64,000 nucleotides of DNA from Halococcoides cellulosivorans (GTDB taxonomy: Archaea; Halobacteriota; Halobacteria; Halobacteriales; Haloarculaceae): positions 992,001 to 1,056,000 of the forward strand of contig NZ_CP028858.1 in the NCBI RefSeq assembly GCF_003058365.1, given 5' to 3'. Positions 52,501-58,576 of the stretch are shown here, piece by piece. Below the pieces are notes generated by a model. The model ran no database searches and was not told the origin of the DNA. It worked only from the letters and a program-made list of their open reading frames with translations. Positions within the stretch are counted from its first letter, which is position 1; every line of letters starts with the position of its first letter. The translations under genes and the position numbers were made by a program.

Positions 52501-54070
52501 GGTCGCTGACGATCCCGATCTCGCCGCCCAGTATCGGACCGCGCTGATGTGTCTGCACGCCGTCGGGGACAAGACGTTCGCGGGCGCGTCGATCGCCTCG
52601 CCGTCGGTGCCCTGGGGCGTCGCCGTCACCGCCGACGAACCACGGGGGTACGGCTACAACTTCGTCTGGTCGCGCGACCTCTATCAGGTGTTCTCGGTGT
52701 TCGAGACGGTCGGCGCGCTCGACGTCGCCCGCTCACAGCTCGAATACATCTACGAGTACCAGCAATCCGAGACCGGATTCATCCCACAGAACACCTACGT
52801 CAACGGCATCACGCGGTGGGGCGGCGAGCAGATGGACAACATCTCCTTCCCGCAGGTGATGGCCTATCAACTCTCCGAGGCTGGCATCGGGTTCGACGAC
52901 GCCGACTATTCGTTCGAGAACGTGCGCCGATCGGCGAACTACGTCGCGCTCAACGGCCCGGAGACCGCCCAGGAGCGCTGGGAAGAGGAGGCTGGCTTCT
53001 CGCCCTCGTCGATCGCGACCGAGATCGCGGGGCTGGTTTGTGCGAGTCACCTCGCCGAGACGACCGATCGGAACGCCGACGCGCTGGTCTGGCTCGCCGT
53101 CGCCGACCACTGGGCCGAGCGTGTCGAGGAGTGGACCGCGACCACGACCGGCAGCGACCATCACCGTGAGACGCCCTATTACGTCCGGGTCACCCGCGAC
53201 GGCGACCCCGACGCGGGTCACCTCCGGACGCTCGCCAACGACGGCCCGACGCTCGACGAGCGCGACGTGATCGACGCGGGCTTTCTCGAACTCACGCGGT
53301 TGGGCATCCGCCCCGCCGACCACCCCGTCGTCGAGAACTCCGTCGCGGAGGTCGACGCGACCATCCGGGTCGACGTCGACGACGCCGCCGCGTTCTATCG
53401 GTACAACGGCGACGGCTACGGCGAGCGCGAGCGCGGCGACAAAGGCGGGCCCTGGTCGCCCGAGCACTCGGGCAAGGGCCGGCTCTGGCCGTTGCTCACC
53501 GGCGAGCGCGGCGAGTACGAACTCCTCGCCGACGACCCCGACATCGGAGCCGCGGACTGCCTGCGCGCGATCGAGCAGTTCGCCAATTCGGGGCGGATGA
53601 TCGCCGAGCAGGTCTGGGATCGCGAAGTCGCGACCGACTACAACTGGGAATTCGGCGAGGGCACCGGGTCGGCGACGCCGCTCGCGTGGTCGATGGCCCA
53701 GTTCGTCCGCCTGGCCCACGGTGTCAGCGCGGGCGAACCCGTCGAGACGCCCGCGATCGTCCGCGAGCGCTATCGGGACGGCCGGTTCGCGACCGACGAC
53801 CCGATCGAGGCCGCCGACGGCGGTCGCGATGGCCCCTCGCTCCGGGTCGACGTGCGCCACCAGGGCAACGACCTCGTGGTCTCGGGCGAGACCGACGGCG
53901 CTCGCGTCGCCGTCACGACGCCCGTCGGGAGTCAGAGTTTCGCCGTCGCAGACGGGACCTTCGAGGGCACGGTCCCGGTCGATCCCGGCGAGAACCAGGT
54001 GATCGTCGCCGCCGCGAGCGAGGACGATCTCACCGCGGCCACGACGACCGTCGAGCGCTTCCGTTTGTAG
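49520..54070 (+). CDS. double GH15 (glucoamylase/glucodextranase-type) enzyme, two catalytic halves in one chain
   Basis: A 1516-residue cytoplasmic protein with two GH15 units. Half one (about 1-690) has an N-terminal beta domain, the barrel stretch YGYVWFRDDAAVATHLL, acid motif NVWED (E457) and base motif LAEQVFDD (E650). Half two (about 700-1400) starts with a glucodextranase-type N domain, then GYGYNFVWSRDLYQVFSVF, acid motif RWEEEAG (E1155/1156) and base motif IAEQVWD (E1363) followed by GSATPLAWS. A final Ig-like unit (about 1435-1516) resembles glucodextranase C-terminal domains. Both halves keep the catalytic glutamates, so both may be active. Most family members have a single unit of about 650-800 residues. 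It likely releases glucose from the cluster's alpha-glucan. Confidence 0.9.
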   Translation: MRLTTALNEYKRSRHDRFPEESRTTRGSFSGFDDRLVHVDPHGSIRDYSSPLSGLYGIDRSQLGIETADGVHWFADLDTIRQHYYRDTRLVETEYDAGSYTVHQYDLTLGRAHVTHVELRGSVPPDARLVAFVTMAPEGKEGGVGALIHDDGGPGGTQALEVYHRTEHDYLAASTGLDSVRGQRPEQFDELLDDDPVEFPRGDDIRTYDQTRLTGDFVVTAPLERAGRGSRTTLVSQLSDHGEITRGTALADLRRCAIDHDSAESLRAAARDRTVVSVPESVPRSDLVRSDVRVLDLLSVRSGGHIAAPEFDTFFANSGGYGYVWFRDDAAVATHLLAAGDRFGLAVTGAAERSAKFHCRNQLPDGTWPHRVWAVDGSLAPGWANANVERNDDSVEYQADQTASVTAFLATVLDERHGHLDESLTVDIRETIVDAVDAIERDLADNGLPAPCQNVWEDSVGQFCHTAAETLRALSLVADAPIRQPMRERALTIAETVLEGIDQLWDPDREAYVMALIDGEPDGRIDAASVALVEAVLAYDAVEGTIVDQRLLDRLRSHVETVIETLYRDPDGPVEGLVRYEDDRWRRAEQTEPKIWSVATAWAALASARLGTAFEQRDADGSGLLERAGELYALLGPDGPLTTDAGYLAEQVFDDGTPDSASPLGWSHALRLHTTAVLDAADALPSTAEIEGPAERPTWTTGEKFGVLTAADHEVDDPSRVWATLTRGAVTEVRFPRVDLMNLRTLDFLVRSVDDESTIRTHRETRRADDDLDRQVEPRADDSLRFAHVFETTPDANHDWTLTVEYATDPAHDALVAALDFEAHDGGDYEVYAVADVALTNSAAADRGIRLGSKGQRHLAARDPTAYTADADEPLLADEDGEAYSAAVAMASRSRFDWATVAAAGSEELRALFRDGQVPETRTAVDGANVVLLGRVGTGTAVAESIALGFARHADTAAALGAATGALDRGYDTVVDAYDATWAERLDGVTLPDSVADDPDLAAQYRTALMCLHAVGDKTFAGASIASPSVPWGVAVTADEPRGYGYNFVWSRDLYQVFSVFETVGALDVARSQLEYIYEYQQSETGFIPQNTYVNGITRWGGEQMDNISFPQVMAYQLSEAGIGFDDADYSFENVRRSANYVALNGPETAQERWEEEAGFSPSSIATEIAGLVCASHLAETTDRNADALVWLAVADHWAERVEEWTATTTGSDHHRETPYYVRVTRDGDPDAGHLRTLANDGPTLDERDVIDAGFLELTRLGIRPADHPVVENSVAEVDATIRVDVDDAAAFYRYNGDGYGERERGDKGGPWSPEHSGKGRLWPLLTGERGEYELLADDPDIGAADCLRAIEQFANSGRMIAEQVWDREVATDYNWEFGEGTGSATPLAWSMAQFVRLAHGVSAGEPVETPAIVRERYRDGRFATDDPIEAADGGRDGPSLRVDVRHQGNDLVVSGETDGARVAVTTPVGSQSFAVADGTFEGTVPVDPGENQVIVAAASEDDLTAATTTVERFRL

Positions 54071-54077
54071 GGGTCTG

Positions 54078-54500
54078 TTATTCGCCGGTCTGCCTGGCGA
54101 CGATCGCCAGGCCGACCCGCCAGGGGCCGAGCAGCGCGAGGCCGACGCCCGTCGCGACCAGCGCGAAGGAGAGCGCGACGTTGCCGGGGAAGAACTGCGT
54201 CGAGCGGAGCGCGAGTGCGATGAGGACCGCGACGACCCACGCGAGCACGGTCCGGCCCGCGACGCTGGGGAGCGACTCGGCCCAGCCAGGAGCGTACGCT
54301 CGCGTGGCGAGCGCGGCGAGCGTCCAGCCGGTGAGAAAGCTGATCGCCGTCATCGCGATGTCTCCGCCCTGTGCGACGGGGTCCTCGCCGTGGCCCATCG
54401 TCGCGCCAAGGACGACGAACAGCGTAACGAGCGTGAGGTCGCCCGACGCGGCGATGGCGGTGAGTCGGGTGCGTGCGACGTGGTTCGAGAGGAATGGCAT
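54078..54500 (-). CDS. DUF3054-family membrane protein
   Basis: A 140-residue protein with four membrane helices: LTLVTLFVVLGATMGHGE, IAMTAISFLTGWTLAALAT, TVLAWVVAVLIALALRS and LSFALVATGVGLALLGPWRVG. The GATMGHGED and TGWTLAALATRAY motifs fit DUF3054, a family of unknown function common in haloarchaea and actinobacteria. The ATG at 54500 is well placed before the first helix. It is convergent with the GH15 gene, 7 bp apart. Confidence 0.8.
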   Translation of the reverse strand: MPFLSNHVARTRLTAIAASGDLTLVTLFVVLGATMGHGEDPVAQGGDIAMTAISFLTGWTLAALATRAYAPGWAESLPSVAGRTVLAWVVAVLIALALRSTQFFPGNVALSFALVATGVGLALLGPWRVGLAIVARQTGE

Positions 54501-54631
54501 TGGCGGTGGTGAGGGGGAGAGGGTCTTGAGGGGACGGATATCGGCTGTGAAGAGGAACTGGCGGTGATTGGCACCCGGTGCGTCCGAGAATTTATCCCCG
54601 TCTTTCGAGTGAGCAATCCCTGACCGACTGG

Positions 54632-54727
54632 CTACTCGTCGTCTTCGGGCGAGGCGGCCAGCGCTTCGTACAACTCTGGGTTCGCCTCGACGTCTTTCGC
54701 CATCTCTATTTCAGCGTCCCAGTTCAT
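54632..54727 (-). CDS. very small ORF (31 aa, or 23 aa from an internal ATG)
   Basis: The frame reads MNWDAEIEMAKDVEANPELY and ends EALAASPEDDE, an acidic composition typical of real haloarchaeal proteins. A TATAAA box at 54740-54745 would start transcripts near 54716, so the internal ATG at 54703 (MAKDVEANPEL) fits a short leader better. It may be a small protein or the remnant of an antitoxin-like gene. The family is unknown. Confidence 0.3.
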   Translation of the reverse strand: MNWDAEIEMAKDVEANPELYEALAASPEDDE

Positions 54728-54739
54728 TCTTGATCTCCA

Positions 54740-54745
54740 TTTATA
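54740..54745 (-). promoter_or_regulatory. TATA box upstream of the small ORF
   Basis: On the minus strand the context is CAGTATAAATGG, a near-consensus archaeal TATA box in an otherwise gene-poor stretch. It lies about 40 bp before the internal ATG at 54703. Confidence 0.45.
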
Positions 54746-54844
54746 CTGGCGAGATTTAGAGTCTTGGATCGGGAGTATCGGGTTACTCTAGTTGCCCTTT
54801 AAGAATCAATTTCGTCGCTGTGCCGTTTGAAAAATCGAATGAAG

Positions 54845-54866
54845 TGGGCCAACGCGGATTTGAACC
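54845..54866 (-). repeat. 22-bp direct copy of the tRNA-Ile 3' end (att-like)
   Basis: The 22 bases from 54845 to 54866 are identical to 55000-55021, the 3' 22 bases of tRNA-Ile. The copy lies 155 bp downstream of the real end. This is typical of an attachment-site duplication left after integration at a tRNA gene. Confidence 0.7.
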
Positions 54867-54918
54867 AGAGGAAGACGGTTGTGCTCGCTCGCGGTGCTCG
54901 CTGCGCGCACTGCGACTT

Positions 54919-54943
54919 CCAGGGCTCAAACCCGCTCGGCCCA
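54919..54943 (+). repeat. degenerate inverted copy of a tRNA 3' end
   Basis: The complement of this stretch reads TGGGCCGAGCGGGTTTGAGC and continues like a tRNA T-arm, similar with a few changes to the tRNA-Ile 3' end. It may derive from another tRNA or from an older inverted insertion. Confidence 0.3.
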
Positions 54944-54999
54944 TTCACCATTGCGACGGACTCGTCGCTATCGTTCCTCGTTGCGACGCGGCAGGAGAA

Positions 55000-55073
55000 T
55001 GGGCCAACGCGGATTTGAACCGCGGACCTCCCGGTTATCAGCCGAGCGCTCAACCTAACTGAGCTATTGGCCC
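55000..55073 (-). tRNA. tRNA-Ile (anticodon GAT)
   Basis: Read on the minus strand, the 74-nt gene begins GGGCCAATAGCTCAGTTAGG and ends with T-arm GGTTCAAATCC and acceptor TTGGCCC plus A. The acceptor stem GGGCCAA/TTGGCCC pairs fully. The anticodon loop CTGATAA gives anticodon GAT (isoleucine). CCA is not encoded and no intron is present. Confidence 0.97.
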
Positions 55074-55140
55074 GTGCGAGCGCATTTCTTCGTATTGTAG
55101 GGGATCGTTTAAGCGTTGTCTTTCGGTCGCCGTCCGGCGA

Positions 55141-55728
55141 TCACTCGTCGTCGAAGTCGATCGGCGTGGCGTCGTCCGGATCGAACTCGTCGTCGCTGTC
55201 GGGGCCGCCAGCGCCGGACGGCCCCGGGCCGGGCCCTGGACCGGGACCGCCAGGCCCCGGACCGCCCGGACCCGGGCCGGGACCCGGACCCCCGGGGCCG
55301 CCCGGGTTCCCGCCGGGGACGCCGCCGACGTAGATCTGCCCGGAGAGCAACCCGTCGAGTTCCCGATCGATGTACGGACTCACGACGTAGGTCTGGAGCA
55401 CCGAGCGGATGGGCCCGCGGGTGATCGGGATCACCAGCAGGAAGCCCAGCGCGTCGGTGACGACACCCGGCGTGAGCAAAAAGGCCGCCGCGACGAGCAA
55501 GAGTGCGCCGTCGAAGACCTGCTCGGCGGGCAACTCCCCGCGCTGGAGGCGATCGCGCAGCTTTCGGATCGTGTACCGCCCCTCCGCGCGCACGAGGAGC
55601 ATGCCGATCAGCCCCGTGAGCACGACGAGCAACACCGTCGGGGCGAACCCGATCCGGGTCGCGATCGGCACGAGGAGGAGTGCGTCGATCAGCGGGATCA
55701 GCAGGACTGACGCGTAGGCCCAGCGCAT
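55141..55728 (-). CDS. fxsA: FxsA family membrane protein with Gly/Pro-rich tail
   Basis: A 195-residue protein whose first 120 residues match FxsA: MRWAYASVLLIPLIDALLLVP, VVLTGLIGMLLVRAEG and VAAAFLLTPGVVTDALGFLLVIP. The tail (about 140-195) has a run of GGPGPG-type units followed by an acidic end (DSDDEFDPDDATPIDFDDE). FxsA in Escherichia coli suppresses F-plasmid exclusion of phage T7; its archaeal role is unknown. It is divergent from dtdA across 90 bp. Confidence 0.9.
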   Translation of the reverse strand: MRWAYASVLLIPLIDALLLVPIATRIGFAPTVLLVVLTGLIGMLLVRAEGRYTIRKLRDRLQRGELPAEQVFDGALLLVAAAFLLTPGVVTDALGFLLVIPITRGPIRSVLQTYVVSPYIDRELDGLLSGQIYVGGVPGGNPGGPGGPGPGPGPGGPGPGGPGPGPGPGPSGAGGPDSDDEFDPDDATPIDFDDE

Positions 55729-55817
55729 CGATCGATCCTATCGGGGCCGTCCTGAAACACCTTTCGAGCGATTCGACGACCCGACGAGTTTAGGGACCAC
55801 GCCGTCCGAGGGCGCGC

Positions 55818-57098
55818 GTGATCGGGATTCTCGCCAGCGAACGCGATCCGGCCTCACTCGCCATCCGGGACGCGCTCGACACGCTTCTCGACTGGACGAC
55901 CGTCGACGACTATCGCCGCTCCGCGGACGGCCAGTTCGCCATGCGCACCGTCGATGAGTTGCATCTCCACGTCGAGCACCCCGAGGACGCCTTCCCACCC
56001 ATCGATCGGTTGCTCGTCGTCTCGAAACACGCCGGCGAGACGGGGCGATTGCTCACCGCGCACCCGCCGGGCAACGTCGCGAGCGCAGACCACGGGGGCG
56101 ACCCCGCGACGCTCCCGCCCGCCGATCCCCGGGGCCTCGACGCGATTCAGACGACGCTCAGCGAGCACGCGCCCGAGGCCTACGAGGTGGGCATGGAGTG
56201 CACTCACCACGGCCCGACCGCGGTGAGCGTGCCGATCACGTTCGTCGAGATCGGCAGCGACGAGGCCGCGTGGGCCGACGACGAGGCCGCCCGGGCGGTC
56301 GCCCGCGCGATCGCGGCGCTGCCCGAGGCCCTCGACGCCGTCGCCACCGATCGCGCGATCGCGGGCTTCGGCGGCGGGCACTACGTCCCTCGCTTCGAGC
56401 GCATCCAGCGCGAGACCGACTGGTCGGTCGGCCACGTCGCGGCGGACTGGACGCTCGACGACGGGGAGGTGACGCCCGCCGTGATCGAACGCGTCGTCGC
56501 GGCTTCGGACGCACGGTGTGCGGTGATCGATGGCGATCGACCCGCCGTGCGCGAGGTGCTGGCAGCGACGGACACCCGTGTCGTCGGCGAGACCTGGCTC
56601 CGGGCCGCCGACGGCGTCGCGCTCGACCGGATCGACGCGCTCGAAGACGCCCTCGGTTCGATCGACGACGGCCTCCTGGTTGGCGACCTGGCGGCGACCG
56701 CTCCCGACTGGTCGGTCGAACGGATTCCCGACGCCCTGCTCGCACTCGCGCGGTCGATCGATCGCGCGGCGACCGATCGTGTCCTTCGTGAACACTGCGT
56801 CGCCGTTGCACGCGAGGCCGACACACCGACCGGCCGGGTTGCGGTCGGGCCGGCGGGCCTGCCCATCGATCCGTTGCTGGACATCGTCGACCGTGAGGCC
56901 CACGTTCGCCGCGCGGACGGGGTCGTCGTGATCGAACGCCGTGTGTTCGACCCCGAGGCGGCCCACGCGATGGGCGTCCCAGAGGGCCCGACCTTCGGCC
57001 GCCTCGCGAACGGGGAACGGGTGACCGTCGACGACGAGGTGATCGATCCGGACGCCGTCCACCGGATCGAGACCACTCGAATCGACCTGATGTCGTGA
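55818..57098 (+). CDS. dtdA: D-aminoacyl-tRNA deacylase (archaeal/plant type)
   Basis: A 426-residue enzyme that removes D-amino acids from tRNA. It begins with a GTG (MIGILASERDPASLAIRDAL) and contains the DUF516/DtdA signatures LLVVSKHAGETGRLLTAHPPGN, VGMECTHHGPTAVSVPITFVEIGS and GFGGGHYVPRFERI, with the metal-binding His residues. A C-terminal extension of about 170 residues is typical of haloarchaeal members. The GTG lies at the conserved family start; no upstream alternative is better. Confidence 0.93.
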   Translation: MIGILASERDPASLAIRDALDTLLDWTTVDDYRRSADGQFAMRTVDELHLHVEHPEDAFPPIDRLLVVSKHAGETGRLLTAHPPGNVASADHGGDPATLPPADPRGLDAIQTTLSEHAPEAYEVGMECTHHGPTAVSVPITFVEIGSDEAAWADDEAARAVARAIAALPEALDAVATDRAIAGFGGGHYVPRFERIQRETDWSVGHVAADWTLDDGEVTPAVIERVVAASDARCAVIDGDRPAVREVLAATDTRVVGETWLRAADGVALDRIDALEDALGSIDDGLLVGDLAATAPDWSVERIPDALLALARSIDRAATDRVLREHCVAVAREADTPTGRVAVGPAGLPIDPLLDIVDREAHVRRADGVVVIERRVFDPEAAHAMGVPEGPTFGRLANGERVTVDDEVIDPDAVHRIETTRIDLMS

Positions 57099-57235
57099 TC
57101 GGGAAGTCCCCGAATCGAACGGTCACGATCCGGATATTATTTTCGGAGGGATCTTGATTTCTCGGCCCTCGGCGCTGAAACAGAGGGTTTCCTCCAGGAT
57201 GGAGTCCGTCAGACGTTCGTCACACGAAGGCAAAG

Positions 57236-57244
57236 AATAATAAT
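57236..57244 (+). promoter_or_regulatory. TATA-box candidate for ftsZ1
   Basis: The element aataataat is centred about 31 bp before the ftsZ1 ATG at 57271, predicting a leaderless or near-leaderless transcript. The 172 bp between dtdA and ftsZ1 otherwise contain nothing recognisable. Confidence 0.45.
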
Positions 57245-57270
57245 GGTAGGACCGCAATGTGGGTTTAAAT

Positions 57271-58434
57271 ATGGACTCGATCATCGACGACGCGATGGAC
57301 GACGCCGAGGAGTCGGCGGAACCGACCGACGATCCGCCTGTCGAGACGACGACCGACGACTCGACGAGCGACGAGATGCCGTCCTCGGGCATGATGACCG
57401 ACGACGAACTCCAGGACGTCGTCGGTGAACTCGAAACCCAGATCACCGTGATCGGGGCCGGCGGGGCCGGCGGGAACACCGTCACGCGGATGATGCAGGA
57501 GGGCATCCACGGTGCGAAACTCGTCGCCGCCAACACCGACGCCCAGCACCTGGCCGACGAGGTGCGCGCGGACTCGAAGATCCTCATCGGGCGCAAGCGC
57601 ACCGGCGGGCGCGGCGCTGGCTCGGTCCCGAAGATCGGTGAGGAGGCCGCCCAGGAGAACATCGAGGACATCACTCAGTCGATCGATGGCTCCGATATGG
57701 TGTTCGTGACGGCGGGGCTGGGCGGCGGCACCGGCACCGGCGCCGCGCCCGTCATCGCCCAGGCCGCTCAGGAACAGGGCGCGCTCACGATTTCGATCGT
57801 GACGATCCCGTTCACCGCGGAGGGCGAGCGCCGCCGGGCGAACGCCGACGCCGGCCTGGAGCGTCTCCGCTCGGTCTCCGATACCGTCATCGTCGTCCCG
57901 AACGACCGCCTGCTCGATTACGCGCCGTCGATGCCGCTGCAGGACGCGTTCAAGATCTGCGATCGCGTGCTCATGCGGTCGGTCAAGGGCATGACCGAAC
58001 TGATCACGATGCCCGGTCTGGTCAACGTCGACTTCGCCGACGTCCGGACGATCATGGAGAACGGTGGCGTCGCGATGATCGGCCTCGGGGAGAGTGATTC
58101 GGAGAACAAGGCCCAGGACTCGATTCGGTCGGCGCTCCGATCACCCCTGCTCGACGTGGAGTTCGACGGCGCGAACAGCGCGCTCGTCAACGTCGTCGGT
58201 GGCCCCGACATGTCGATCGAAGAGGCCGAAGGCGTCGTCGAGGAGATCTACGACCGGATCGACCCCGATGCGCGCATCATCTGGGGCGCGTCGATCAACC
58301 AGGACTTCGAGGGCAAGATGGAGACGATGATCGTCGTCACCGGTGTCGAGTCCCCGCAGATCTACGGCCAGAGCGAACAGGCCGACGAAGAGGCCGCCAC
58401 GCAGGTTGCCGACGATATCGACTACGTGGAATAG
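57271..58434 (+). CDS. ftsZ1: cell division protein FtsZ1
   Basis: A 387-residue tubulin-family GTPase that organises the division ring. Motifs are [17 protein letters not shown], the tubulin signature [16 protein letters not shown], and the T7 loop [13 protein letters not shown]. The N-terminal acidic extension ([17 protein letters not shown]...) is the haloarchaeal FtsZ1 hallmark. The ATG at 57271 was chosen over an in-frame start 12 nt upstream. In most haloarchaea ftsZ1 is followed directly by secE and spt5; here a chitinase gene is inserted between them. Confidence 0.96.
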   Translation: MDSIIDDAMDDAEESAEPTDDPPVETTTDDSTSDEMPSSGMMTDDELQDVVGELETQITVIGAGGAGGNTVTRMMQEGIHGAKLVAANTDAQHLADEVRADSKILIGRKRTGGRGAGSVPKIGEEAAQENIEDITQSIDGSDMVFVTAGLGGGTGTGAAPVIAQAAQEQGALTISIVTIPFTAEGERRRANADAGLERLRSVSDTVIVVPNDRLLDYAPSMPLQDAFKICDRVLMRSVKGMTELITMPGLVNVDFADVRTIMENGGVAMIGLGESDSENKAQDSIRSALRSPLLDVEFDGANSALVNVVGGPDMSIEEAEGVVEEIYDRIDPDARIIWGASINQDFEGKMETMIVVTGVESPQIYGQSEQADEEAATQVADDIDYVE

Positions 58435-58437
58435 TGA

Positions 58438-58454
58438 CTCGATTTTTAATCGAG
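58438..58454. terminator. hairpin just after the ftsZ1 stop
   Basis: CTCGAT and ATCGAG pair around ttttaa-type loop sequence (6-bp stem). It follows the ftsZ1 stop by 3 nt and is the first of two closely spaced hairpins before the chitinase gene. The termination role is inferred. Confidence 0.4.
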
Positions 58455-58466
58455 GTGGAGTAGAGA

Positions 58467-58483
58467 CGCGATCTTCGATCGCG
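58467..58483. terminator. second hairpin between ftsZ1 and the chitinase
   Basis: CGCGATC and GATCGCG form a 7-bp stem with a TTC loop. Together with the hairpin at 58438-58454 it may insulate ftsZ1 from the inserted chitinase gene. Confidence 0.4.
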
Positions 58484-58576
58484 GTGAAATTGTGACGCGA
58501 TTTAATTGCTGAGTATACTGACTCGATCTCTGTCTGTTGCCGACGACTATTTCTCACATCGTGGTCTACTCGAATT

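Larger units (their letters stand above)
54501..54999. other. 499-bp stretch with little coding content, next to tRNA-Ile
   Basis: The stretch is AT-richer than its surroundings at 54700-54840. It holds one tiny possible ORF (54632-54727) with its own TATA box, a 22-bp direct copy of the tRNA-Ile 3' end (54845-54866), a degenerate inverted copy (54919-54943) and a gtgctcgct motif like the one near tRNA-Glu. It reads as a scarred integration site. Confidence 0.5.

Noticed and set aside
49700-52558. 952-residue open frame on the minus strand opposite the GH15 gene
   Set aside because: It is an antisense shadow produced by GC-rich third positions. Its residues (DRD, GRR, VVG runs) show no domain, and it covers the strongly conserved GH15 frame.
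54919-54943. Second tRNA gene in inverted orientation
   Set aside because: Only a T-arm and acceptor-like half is present; no D-arm or anticodon arm can be formed.
54820-55062. Frames reading through the tRNA-Ile region as an 80-residue protein
   Set aside because: The frame covers an intact tRNA gene and its partial copies; the apparent protein repeats simply reflect the duplicated tRNA end.
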